Both the position numbers and the translations under genes were made by a program. Positions 14,650-20,257 of a stretch of 20,257 bases of DNA are shown piece by piece. Origin of the DNA: Bin22 sp034428635 (GTDB taxonomy: Bacteria > Chloroflexota > Dehalococcoidia > Lucifugimonadales > UBA3495); the NCBI GenBank assembly GCA_034428635.1, contig DAOUHR010000084.1, positions 1-20,257 on the forward strand. Reading direction: 5' to 3'. How positions within the stretch are numbered: position 1 is the first letter of the stretch; every line of letters starts with the position of its first letter. The notes below the pieces were generated by a model, which saw only the letters and a list, made by a program, of their open reading frames with translations, was not told where the DNA came from and searched no databases.

Positions 14650-15891
14650 CTACTCCCCCTGTCTTCCGTAGTTAGCGCCCATCAACGAGAAATCCTGCCC
14701 GTCAACCACCCCGTCACTGTTGAAGTCTGCCAGAGTACCGATTTCAGCATCCCGGACTCCCCTGCCAAAGCTGGCCGCCAATCGGGACAGGTCATCGTCG
14801 TTGACCAGGTTGTCCCCGTTCAAGTCGCCGCTGTGAAGGGGCCCCAAGGTTACACTCACTACCTGAATCGAGTCATTGACCGGGTTGACGGGGGCTTCGA
14901 TTCGTAGGTTGTCGTACTTGTACGACAACGTGCCATGCCCGGTGGCACGGAGGGCATGGTTGTTTCCCAAAATAAACTCTGCTGGGAGATCTTCTATGGC
15001 GAAGGCGCCACTGTCGTCCGCGCTTAGGCCATTGAAGGTTGCCAGCGGTACGTCACTTCCCCCCTGCCACGCGGGAACGGAGTCACTCTCCCATATTTCC
15101 AGCCTGAAGGGCTTGCTGAACGGCTGGTAGGGCTCATGCCTGTCTGGAACGTCTGACCAAATTTGTCCTTCCAGCCTGACCTTTCCGATCTCCGGTTCAA
15201 CATTCACCGACGCCAGTGTTTCTCCATGCTGCAGTTCAATGGGATAAAGTTCACCGGACTGGCCCAGCATTACCAGCGTAGAGGCATTAGTATCGGCGGA
15301 GTCGATCACCAACCGGGCAGTTCCGGTACGATTTCCTCTTAGAGTGAGAGTCCCCAGCACTAATGCTTCGCCGGCGCTCATTCTAAGGTAAGGGTTTCCT
15401 GGTTCCTCGGATCTGTCTCCCACGAGGGCAATGGCGTATTCCAGGCGGCGGTCTCTCTCCGAGTAAGAGTTCTTAACGCGGAAAAATTTGCCCCGGGGAG
15501 AGTTCGCCTGGGCGACGACATCAATGGGAGTCATGTCGGCTAAGACGGACTGGGGTGCGTCGTGCTCCCTGAAAGGCATTCCGTGTGTTCCCGCATCAGG
15601 AAAATCAATCACGCTGCTGCCCTCGATTGCCAGGAGGAGGTGCCACGCGACAAGAGATTGGGCCGGAGAAGCAATAGTGGACTCCGGCGCCCTGACAGAG
15701 ATGGCCAGGGTGACTTCTTCACCCGGAGCCAGGTTGACTTCTCGCTGGCAGGGGCTTACGTCAATCCGGCATAACTCAAGCTTGGGATAGGGCTGGCCGG
15801 GTTGGGAGGCTGAGGTCGGAAAAAACACCAAAAGTGGCAGCAAAGCCAAGGCTGCCACCAGTACCCAGGGTCCGAGGCGACTGAGGAACAA
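14650..15891 (-). CDS. Secreted protein with cohesin-like N-terminal region and C-terminal type I dockerin
   Basis: 413 residues. Residues 1-30 (MFLSRLGPWVLVAALALLPLL...) form a signal peptide or N-terminal anchor. Residues about 40-235 resemble the cohesin-type beta sandwich ('REVNLAPGEEVTLAISVRA', 'LGTLTLRGNRTGTARLVI'). About 240-345 looks like a second beta domain. The C-terminus (355-413) has two dockerin calcium loops: DLNGDNLVNDDDL and DFNSDGVVDGQDF. Dockerins bind cohesins in extracellular assemblies; having both in one chain hints at self-association, which is inference. The start is a TTG at 15891, three bases after the moaE stop, with no clear SD, so translation is probably coupled to moaE. 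This is an odd partner for molybdopterin synthase. Confidence 0.78.
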   Translation of the reverse strand: MFLSRLGPWVLVAALALLPLLVFFPTSASQPGQPYPKLELCRIDVSPCQREVNLAPGEEVTLAISVRAPESTIASPAQSLVAWHLLLAIEGSSVIDFPDAGTHGMPFREHDAPQSVLADMTPIDVVAQANSPRGKFFRVKNSYSERDRRLEYAIALVGDRSEEPGNPYLRMSAGEALVLGTLTLRGNRTGTARLVIDSADTNASTLVMLGQSGELYPIELQHGETLASVNVEPEIGKVRLEGQIWSDVPDRHEPYQPFSKPFRLEIWESDSVPAWQGGSDVPLATFNGLSADDSGAFAIEDLPAEFILGNNHALRATGHGTLSYKYDNLRIEAPVNPVNDSIQVVSVTLGPLHSGDLNGDNLVNDDDLSRLAASFGRGVRDAEIGTLADFNSDGVVDGQDFSLMGANYGRQGE

Positions 15892-15894
15892 CTG

Positions 15895-16377
15895 CTAGTC
15901 GTTACCGGCCGGTGTGGCCTGGGTCTCAGGGGAGCTTACCGTTCCTTCCCCGAACATGTGGTCTTCGCAAGCGACCCAGTGCTCGCCGCCTTCGTAGAAC
16001 TCTTTCTTCCAAATGGGAACCGAGTGCTTCAACCGGTTTACCGCTTCATGGCAGGCATGGAAGGCCTCGCTCCGGTGTGGCGCGGCCACCGCCACCACCA
16101 GGCTTATCTCCCCGATGTCCACCACCCCGATTCGGTGACCAATTGCCACTTCCTCTGCCCCGAACTCGGTCTTGAGTTGCTGTCGTATTTCCTCGAGCTT
16201 CCGATAGGCCATCTCTTCGTAGGCTTCGTACTCCAGACGGACAACCTGCTTGCCCTCGAAGGTGTCCCTGGTGGTGCCAAGGAAGGTGACCACGGCGCCG
16301 CTGGTATCGCGCCGCACCAGGCTCGTGAACTGGTCGGGATGAAGTTCCTCGTAGGTGATGACAATCATGTCGCTCAT
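15895..16377 (-). CDS. moaE: Molybdopterin synthase catalytic subunit MoaE
   Basis: 160 residues. Family motifs are GAVVTFLGTTRDTFEGKQV near 27-45, LEYEAYEEMAYRKL, IGHRIGVVDIGEISLVVAVAAPHR and the catalytic lysines Lys117 and Lys124/125 in RLKHSVPIWKKEFYEGG, matching Lys119 and Lys126 of E. coli MoaE. With thiocarboxylated MoaD it converts precursor Z (cyclic pyranopterin monophosphate) to molybdopterin. I chose the ATG at 16377 (MSDM), with a weak GGAAA site upstream; an ATG four codons earlier (16389) is also possible. The first 18 residues past the usual C-terminus (GTVSSPETQATPAGND) are extra and low-complexity. It follows moaD by 44 bases and precedes the dockerin gene by three. Confidence 0.93.
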   Translation of the reverse strand: MSDMIVITYEELHPDQFTSLVRRDTSGAVVTFLGTTRDTFEGKQVVRLEYEAYEEMAYRKLEEIRQQLKTEFGAEEVAIGHRIGVVDIGEISLVVAVAAPHRSEAFHACHEAVNRLKHSVPIWKKEFYEGGEHWVACEDHMFGEGTVSSPETQATPAGND

Positions 16378-16421
16378 GGCACTTTCCATTCTATCTGAAT
16401 GTAGGAGGCTGTCGAAAGAAC

Positions 16422-16676
16422 TTAATTCCCGCCGCTGACCGGGGGAATCAGGCAAACTTCGTCGTTTGCATGCAGAAGGGTTTCGGGTTCCGCGTATTCT
16501 TCGTTTACTGCTACTACTATCTGAACGTCCGGCGGAGCCAGTCGGGGATAAAGGGTTCGGACGGAGGCAACTAGGTCTGCTACGGTGGCCCCGTCTGGTA
16601 CGGCAACCCTGCTCACGCTGCACCCTGCCCGCTCCCGGTAAAGGGCGAAGAATCTTACTGAAAGTTCCACGGACAT
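16422..16676 (-). CDS. moaD: Molybdopterin synthase sulfur carrier subunit MoaD, ending Gly-Gly-Asn
   Basis: 84 residues with a ubiquitin-like beta-grasp fold: VELSVRFFALYRERAG, a DGATVADLVASVRTLYP helix, IVVAVNEEYAEPETLLHANDEVCLIPPVSGG. MoaD is adenylated and thiocarboxylated on its terminal glycine and passes sulfur to MoaE. Here an Asn codon (AAT, 16425-16427) follows Gly-Gly before TAA. The tail must be terminal Gly for chemistry, so this residue would have to be removed or the gene is altered. Start: ATG at 16676 has AGGAG abutting it, too close; the GTG two codons later (16670) is better spaced and may be the true start. A promoter lies just upstream. moaE follows by 44 bases. Confidence 0.88.
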   Translation of the reverse strand: MSVELSVRFFALYRERAGCSVSRVAVPDGATVADLVASVRTLYPRLAPPDVQIVVAVNEEYAEPETLLHANDEVCLIPPVSGGN

Positions 16677-16692
16677 CTCCTGTATTGGCCCC

Positions 16693-16721
16693 AGTATACA
16701 CAAGCGGAGTTTGGCTGTCTT
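16693..16721 (-). promoter_or_regulatory. Promoter for moaD-moaE-dockerin
   Basis: On the minus strand AAGACA (16721-16716) and TATACT (16698-16693) are 17 bases apart. Initiation near 16686 gives a leader of only about ten bases before the ATG at 16676, and argues against the in-frame TTG at 16724 as start. Confidence 0.5.
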
Positions 16722-16941
16722 CAATTTGACGAGCTTCCGAAGGAGGCTTCCGGTATTGGCAGCAGTCCAGACAGGTTGGGGTTAAGTTGCCGTGCGAGAC
16801 TGTTCTTGGCAATAGAAGGTTGAAAAATCGGTGACATCTTCCAATATCGTGAAGATTCCGGAACGCAAAAACCCCTTCCTGCAGCGTCACAAGCCAACTA
16901 TTCTGGAAAAAATGCAGGATATCGTTGTCACCTACAATACT

Positions 16942-16965
16942 TAAATGCTAAACATTTAGTATAAT
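16942..16965 (+). promoter_or_regulatory. -10 element with palindrome upstream of the amino acid dehydrogenase
   Basis: TATAAT (16960-16965) lies 67 bases before the ATG at 17032. Immediately upstream is the dyad TAAATG-ctaaa-CATTTA (16942-16947, 16953-16958), placed where a repressor or activator would touch RNA polymerase. No good -35 sits 17 bases away, which fits an activator-dependent promoter. The rest of the 16722-17031 gap is AT-richer than its surroundings and shows no gene. Confidence 0.45.
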
Positions 16966-17031
16966 GATAAGTGTAGGGAAACGAATAAAACCTTACACTC
17001 CTGCCACGAATCTCCTTTGGAGGTGGTTCAA

Positions 17032-18102
17032 ATGCAACTGTTTGACATCATGAGTGAATTTGGTTACGAGCAACTGGTGATGTGCTCCGACCCGGCCTCG
17101 GGCCTGAAGGCCATAATCGCCGTTCACGATACGACCCTGGGGCCGGCCTGCGGCGGCACCCGGATCTGGCCCTATTCCACCGAGCAGGAGGCGCTGCAGG
17201 ATGCCCTGCGCCTGGGCCGCGCCATGACCTATAAGTCTGCCACGGCCGGCCTGAACATAGGAGGCGGCAAGGGAGTCATCATAGCCGACCCCAATTCCCA
17301 AAAGACGGAGGCTCTGCTCCGTGCCTACGGCCGATTTGTTGATACCCTGGGTGGTCGGTACTTGACCACCACGGACGTGGGCAGCACCGGCCGGGATCTG
17401 GAATTCGTCAGCCAGGAAACCGACTACGTAGTGGGGCTGCCCCTTTCCCTTGGCGGCAGCGGCGATACCTCCATAATGACCGGGCTGGGCGTTTACATGG
17501 GCATGAAGGCCTGCGCTCGGGAAACCTGGGGCGCTGACTCCCTTCGGGGCAAGCGCGTAGCCATGCAGGGGTTTGGCAAGGTGGCCTACCACACTGCTCA
17601 ACATCTTCTGGAAGAGGATGCCCAGGTGGTAGTGACCGACGTCTACAGCGGCGCGCTGGATAAAGCCAGGGACATGGGACTGAAGGTGGTTACGCCGGAA
17701 GAAATCTACGACGTCCCTTGCGATATTTTCTCCCCCTGCGCACTGGGTGGAGTGATCAACGGCGATACCATACCGCGCCTTGGGTGCAAGGTGGTAGCCG
17801 GCGGGGCCAACAATCAGCTCTTGACCGACGCGGATGGGGAGGAGCTTCACCGAAGGGGAATCCTGTATGCGCCGGACTACGTGGTGAACGCCGGCGGCAT
17901 CATCAACGTCTCCGCCGAGGTAGGGATGGCCTACAACGCGGACCTGGCCCGGGAGAAGACGGAGCGTATCTATGAAGTTATGGAGCGGGTAATTCATACG
18001 TCAAAGCGGGAGGAAATTCCCACCTTCATGGCCGCCGATCGCCTGGCGGAGGACCGCCTGGCTTCGGTGCGGGGTGTGCGCCAAATGCGCCGCTCCCGCT
18101 AA
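17032..18102 (+). CDS. Leu/Val/Phe dehydrogenase (Glu/Leu/Phe/Val dehydrogenase family)
   Basis: 356 residues. The N-terminal catalytic domain has GPACGGTRIWPY, MTYKSATAGLNIGGGKGVI with Lys68 (substrate carboxylate) and Lys80 (catalytic), and Asp115 in TTTDVGSTG. The C-terminal Rossmann domain has VAMQGFGKVAYHTAQ with Asp in VVVTDVYSG, indicating NAD(H). The GGGKG and short catalytic domain fit leucine/valine/phenylalanine dehydrogenases rather than glutamate dehydrogenase, which is larger. It reversibly deaminates branched-chain or aromatic amino acids to 2-oxo acids and ammonia, giving substrate for acid degradation. I chose the ATG at 17032, with GGAGG (17019-17023) eight bases before; an in-frame start at 17017 overlaps that site. 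It stands alone and ends in a strong hairpin. Confidence 0.92.
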   Translation: MQLFDIMSEFGYEQLVMCSDPASGLKAIIAVHDTTLGPACGGTRIWPYSTEQEALQDALRLGRAMTYKSATAGLNIGGGKGVIIADPNSQKTEALLRAYGRFVDTLGGRYLTTTDVGSTGRDLEFVSQETDYVVGLPLSLGGSGDTSIMTGLGVYMGMKACARETWGADSLRGKRVAMQGFGKVAYHTAQHLLEEDAQVVVTDVYSGALDKARDMGLKVVTPEEIYDVPCDIFSPCALGGVINGDTIPRLGCKVVAGGANNQLLTDADGEELHRRGILYAPDYVVNAGGIINVSAEVGMAYNADLAREKTERIYEVMERVIHTSKREEIPTFMAADRLAEDRLASVRGVRQMRRSR

Positions 18103-18141
18103 CTGCTCCGGCTTTAATTCGGGATGAGCGCAGACAAAACA

Positions 18142-18175
18142 AAGGAGGGACGGGGCAAAACGCCCGTCCCTCTTT
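18142..18175. terminator. Bidirectional hairpin after the amino acid dehydrogenase
   Basis: GAGGGACGGG (18145-18154) pairs with CCCGTCCCTC (18163-18172), extended by AAAG/TTTT-type pairs to 18142-18175. The stem is about 14 bp with an eight-base loop. It lies 40 bases after the dehydrogenase stop and 30 before the convergent hydratase stop. Confidence 0.75.
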
Positions 18176-18204
18176 CGCCGTCAAGGGCTATGACGATTCA
18201 TGAA

Positions 18205-19005
18205 CTACTCAACGGTCAGAGTGGCCTCGCCAAGTCCGTCAATAGAAACCACGGCGTGGTCACCCGCGGTTAGAAACTTGGGGGGCACAATGCTGCCCGT
18301 GATTACCACTGTTCCCGCTGGCAGGCTTTCCCCATCCGCTGCCAGCTTGTTGGCCAGCCATGCAAGGGGTTCGAAGGGATGTCCCATAACATCTGAACCA
18401 TAGCCAGACCCCACCTCTTCTCCGTTAACGGTTGCCGCGCCCCTGGCCGCCGCCAAATCAAGGCCGCGCCAGTCCGAGACGGGCGGCCCCAGGATAGCGC
18501 CTGCGTTGGAAATATTAGTTGCCACCGACGTCAGCGTCCTGACCAGGCCGTGCACGCCGCCTGGTAGTCGCATGTCAATTACCTCGAAGGCGGCCATTAC
18601 CTCACCCACGGCCTCCGCCACCTTGTCACGGGTGTAAGGCGCGCCGGATGCGGGAAGTTCCGCGGCCAGTCGTACCGCCACCTCGCACTCGAAACCCAGC
18701 CGCTGGTAATCATTGGCCTTCAGCGTAGCCGGCGATTGGTAGATCGTAGTTGCCATCAACGCTGCGGAACAGGGCTCGGTCCAGCCCGCCTGCTCCTGCA
18801 TGGCGGCGGTGGTGTAGGCCAGCTTGTAACCGGCCACCTCTCCCTGCACTCTTGCCAGCAGTTTCAGGTATTCCTTCTGTACTACGTATGCTTCCTCAAT
18901 GGCGCCAATGTTCCATGGTCCCGGCAGGGCGGTAAAAGGCTGGCCGCCCAGGTATTCGGTAAAGAGGGAGTGTGCTGCGTCAATAATGGTTGAATTGGAT
19001 AACAT
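18205..19005 (-). CDS. 2-oxopent-4-enoate hydratase / fumarylacetoacetase-fold family protein
   Basis: 266 residues. The MhpD-like pattern is visible: GYKLAYTTAAMQEQ with Lys61, LGFECEVAVRLAAEL with Glu106 and Glu108, AFEVIDMRLPGG with Glu141, then NGEEVGSGYGSDVMGHPFEPLAWLANKL and GTVVITGSIVPPKFLTAGD. In the family these acidic residues hold Mg2+ or Mn2+. Known reactions are hydration of 2-hydroxypenta-2,4-dienoate in meta-cleavage pathways and decarboxylation of 4-oxalocrotonate. No meta-cleavage dioxygenase or aldolase neighbours are seen nearby, so the substrate is not fixed. The ATG at 19005 has GGAGG seven bases upstream; a longer frame to 19170 lacks a site. A 12-bp palindrome lies 34-45 bases upstream. 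Confidence 0.9.
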   Translation of the reverse strand: MLSNSTIIDAAHSLFTEYLGGQPFTALPGPWNIGAIEEAYVVQKEYLKLLARVQGEVAGYKLAYTTAAMQEQAGWTEPCSAALMATTIYQSPATLKANDYQRLGFECEVAVRLAAELPASGAPYTRDKVAEAVGEVMAAFEVIDMRLPGGVHGLVRTLTSVATNISNAGAILGPPVSDWRGLDLAAARGAATVNGEEVGSGYGSDVMGHPFEPLAWLANKLAADGESLPAGTVVITGSIVPPKFLTAGDHAVVSIDGLGEATLTVE

Positions 19006-19038
19006 TGGGCGGCCTCCAAGTTCGGCTATTTGGCTGTC

Positions 19039-19050
19039 CTGTCCGGACAG
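19039..19050. promoter_or_regulatory. 12-bp palindrome upstream of the hydratase gene
   Basis: CTGTCCGGACAG (19039-19050) is a perfect palindrome, with a further CTGTCC copy directly beside it at 19034-19039. It lies in the leader of the hydratase gene and could bind a dimeric regulator. No hexamer pair for a promoter is clear around it. Confidence 0.4.
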
Positions 19051-19156
19051 TCGAAGGCAGGGAGTGAAAAATTTGACAAGACCCGACGCAAAGGAGAAGG
19101 TCGGACCGTTGCCCTGCCGGGCGCTGTCCGACCCTCTTTGCCATTTTCTGCCGGGT

Positions 19157-19178
19157 GGCCGGGAGCACAATCCCGGCC
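19157..19178 (-). terminator. Possible terminator after the CDGSH gene
   Basis: GGCCGGGA (19157-19164) pairs with TCCCGGCC (19171-19178) around six bases, eight bases past the stop of the CDGSH gene. No T-run follows on the minus strand, so it may be partial or a read-through site. Confidence 0.4.
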
Positions 19179-19185
19179 GCGAGGT

Positions 19186-19392
19186 TTAGCGAGCTTCGCT
19201 GGGAGCTTCGAATCCCGCGTCGCGGTGGCCGCCGTCGCAGAACGGCTTGTTGCTGGAGGCGCCGCAGCGGCAAAGGGAGACCCACTGTCCCTCGGGAATA
19301 GAGTAGTTGTTGCCGGCCTGGTCAACGATTTCAATGGGGCCGCTCACGCGGTTGGGTCCGTTGGCCCGTACTTCGACCTTCACGTCTGCCAT
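19186..19392 (-). CDS. CDGSH-type iron-sulfur protein
   Basis: 68 residues with one CDGSH site, CRCGASSNKPFCDGGH: Cys41, Cys43, Cys52 and His56 give the three-Cys one-His set that binds a redox-active [2Fe-2S] cluster. The variant FCDGGH is common among bacterial short CDGSH proteins. The N-terminal half (VKVEVRANGPNRVSGPIEIVD) is a beta strand pair typical of stand-alone bacterial members. These act in iron-sulfur or redox handling; the partner is not known. The ATG at 19392 follows GGAGG by seven bases. Upstream in the same direction lies an FmdB-type protein, and downstream the hydratase, with gaps of 134 and 180 bases, so co-transcription is possible but not shown. Confidence 0.93.
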   Translation of the reverse strand: MADVKVEVRANGPNRVSGPIEIVDQAGNNYSIPEGQWVSLCRCGASSNKPFCDGGHRDAGFEAPSEAR

Positions 19393-19526
19393 GAATCTTC
19401 CTCCCCTATTGTTTATTGGGTTGATAATGGACACCCTGCCCTGGCCGCTCACTTGCTACGAGGCCAAAGCTGATCTGGAAAGCAACGCTAGTCTGACACC
19501 AGGCCAATTGAGTGTCAAGGTAAGGT

Positions 19527-19757
19527 CTAGTGGAAGCAGCCGCCACCGCAGCAACCGCCGCCCCGCATGGGAGGCACCGGCATTTGGCTGAACTCGCTGC
19601 TGTCGGAAGAATCGCCTGACGTGATGGATGCAAAGACCGACAGCGCGCGCTTGGCGGGCTGCTCGCACTGCGGGCAGTCTGCTCCCGTTGCGCTCATGGA
19701 CTGCAGCTTTTCAAACTTGTTGTTACAGGTGGGGCACATGTATTCATAAATGGGCAT
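19527..19757 (-). CDS. FmdB-type zinc ribbon protein
   Basis: 76 residues. The N-terminal MPIYEYMCPTCNNKFEKLQSM and CPQCEQPAKRALSVFAS hold two CxxC pairs, a zinc ribbon of the FmdB/'regulatory protein' family. The C-terminus ends PPMRGGGCCGGGCFH, a Gly/Cys tail seen often in this family that may add a metal site. The name comes from a formamidase regulator locus, but most members have no tested role. The ATG at 19757 follows GGGAGG ten bases upstream. A promoter and an 18-bp dyad lie just before it. The long serine/aspartate linker (SGDSSDSSEFSQM) is low complexity. Confidence 0.9.
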   Translation of the reverse strand: MPIYEYMCPTCNNKFEKLQSMSATGADCPQCEQPAKRALSVFASITSGDSSDSSEFSQMPVPPMRGGGCCGGGCFH

Positions 19758-19798
19758 AGAGCGTCATCCTCCCGGAAATTCGTTGGTCACTACATGGA

Positions 19799-19827
19799 AA
19801 TTTACCCGACTACCAGGTGGTAGTCAA
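19799..19827 (-). promoter_or_regulatory. Promoter for the FmdB-type gene with overlapping 18-bp dyad
   Basis: On the minus strand TTGACT (19827-19822) and TAAATT (19804-19799) are 17 bases apart. Inside lies the perfect dyad GACTACCA-gg-TGGTAGTC (19808-19825), overlapping the -35 and filling most of the spacer. A dimeric repressor here would block polymerase. Initiation near 19792 gives a leader of about 35 bases. The 19828-20000 stretch shows nothing else I can identify. Confidence 0.6.
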
Positions 19828-20000
19828 GGATTATAGCTGTTATGACGGCGGGACAGTTAATGAAATTTCTAAAGCCTGTGGTTAGATAGCGCAATAATAG
19901 GCACAGTCCTGGCGGGGTGCGTTCAAATCCATTTCCCTTGGCAGGACCGGGGCAGACTCTGACACTTGCCAATTGGGGATGGGGTATTCTGTGCTAGCTG

Positions 20001-20257
20001 CTATTTGGCAACATCGCCATCGGTACGCCGGTTGAAGTACCAGAGGTAGCCGCCGCTCGCCGCCACCAGCAGTACCGCGCCGGCGATGGTCGTAAACGCT
20101 ATCCGCATCGTGGCGTCAAACCAGAAAGCCTGCGGGAACATAATCAGCAGGTAGTCAGATCGTGGGTCCAGTTGCCATAGGTCGTTAGCGAAGCTGATCT
20201 GGTGGAACAGGAGGAACAAAGAGTCGAACCCCACCAGTGCAAACAGTCCCACTGCCA
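20001..20257 (-). CDS. DUF1461 (TIGR01906-like) membrane protein, C-terminal part
   Basis: The last 85 codons of a gene whose start lies beyond the window. The segment 'LFLLFHQISFANDLWQLDPRSDYLLIMFPQAFWFDATMRIA' is the conserved core of the DUF1461 / TIGR01906 integral membrane family. It is followed by a hydrophobic helix (TTIAGAVLLVAASGGYLWYF) and a short charged tail (NRRTDGDVAK). The family is found in Gram-positives and Chloroflexota; its function is unknown. The last membrane helix should leave the tail in the cytoplasm, by the positive-inside pattern of NRR. Confidence 0.82.
   Translation of the reverse strand, partial: AVGLFALVGFDSLFLLFHQISFANDLWQLDPRSDYLLIMFPQAFWFDATMRIAFTTIAGAVLLVAASGGYLWYFNRRTDGDVAK

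Noticed and set aside
16378..16890. Long N-terminal extension of MoaE
   Set aside because: It would run through moaD in another frame and through a non-coding stretch; the family starts near MSDM.
16993..17997. 334-codon open frame opposite the Leu/Val/Phe dehydrogenase
   Set aside because: Same reasoning: an antisense shadow with no recognisable domain.
19905..19950. tRNA-like GTTCAAATCC T-loop sequence
   Set aside because: The flanking bases do not form the T stem and no acceptor or anticodon stem can be drawn.
1..20257. CRISPR arrays, insertion sequences, prophage or long direct repeats
   Set aside because: None seen by eye; only short dyads and hairpins are present.

Overview
The window is a GC-rich (roughly 60% by eye) bacterial chromosomal segment of small, densely packed units on both strands, with about 22 protein genes. 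I see no rRNA, tRNA, CRISPR array, insertion sequence or phage gene. The repertoire is Zn-dependent alcohol dehydrogenase, enolase-superfamily dehydratase, VOC protein, PIG-L deacetylase, Eis-like acetyltransferase, DUF1989 and DUF1461 proteins, a dockerin protein, and many 2-oxo-acid and aldolase enzymes. Together with strong Shine-Dalgarno sites, it resembles Chloroflexota (Dehalococcoidia/SAR202-like) genomes. That placement is inference from gene content, not from a marker gene.

Layout. 1-1500 (-): an aldo/keto reductase broken by a frameshift at an A8 tract, followed by a DUF1989 protein cut by the window edge. 1598-2956 (+): a sigma70-type promoter, an HpcH/HpaI aldolase and a GlcG/HbpS-like protein. 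3044-4351 (-): an oxaloacetate-decarboxylase-like enzyme, then a VOC protein. 4479-5327 (+): a DUF429 protein. 5358-6548 (-): an Eis-like acetyltransferase. 6779-9195 (+): a promoter, a Zn alcohol dehydrogenase and a PrdB/GrdB-family selenoprotein. 9295-9741 (+): a small GNAT. 9977-12149 (-): a TPP-dependent decarboxylase half, an enolase-superfamily enzyme and a NIPSNAP protein. 12382-13161 (+): arsenite methyltransferase. 13248-13958 (-): PIG-L deacetylase. 14177-14611 (+): a hot-dog/MaoC-like protein. 14650-16676 (-): MoaD, MoaE and a secreted dockerin protein. 17032-18102 (+): Leu/Val/Phe dehydrogenase. 18205-19757 (-): FmdB-type zinc ribbon, CDGSH iron-sulfur protein and 2-oxopent-4-enoate hydratase-like enzyme. 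20001-20257 (-): the C-terminal part of a DUF1461 membrane protein.

The main result is at 7996-9195. What first looks like two adjacent ORFs in one frame is best read as one 399-residue selenoprotein of the glycine/sarcosine/betaine/D-proline reductase selenoprotein B family. Its in-frame TGA (8476-8478) encodes selenocysteine in a Sec-x-x-Cys motif. A well-formed hairpin starts two bases after the TGA and carries a G in a five-base apical loop, as expected of a bacterial SECIS element. No Stickland-reductase partner and no selenium-insertion gene lies in the window. The neighbour is a zinc alcohol dehydrogenase behind a TTGACA promoter, so the role may differ from classic amino-acid reduction.

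Metabolically, many enzymes act on 2-oxo acids or their precursors (aldolase, oxaloacetate decarboxylase, TPP decarboxylase, enolase-superfamily dehydratase, hydratase, amino acid dehydrogenase). This suggests scavenging of varied organic acids. Other oddities are a MoaD ending Gly-Gly-Asn, a secreted dockerin protein coupled to moaE, an enolase-superfamily enzyme lacking the second KxK lysine, and a perfect 18-bp dyad inside the fmdB promoter.
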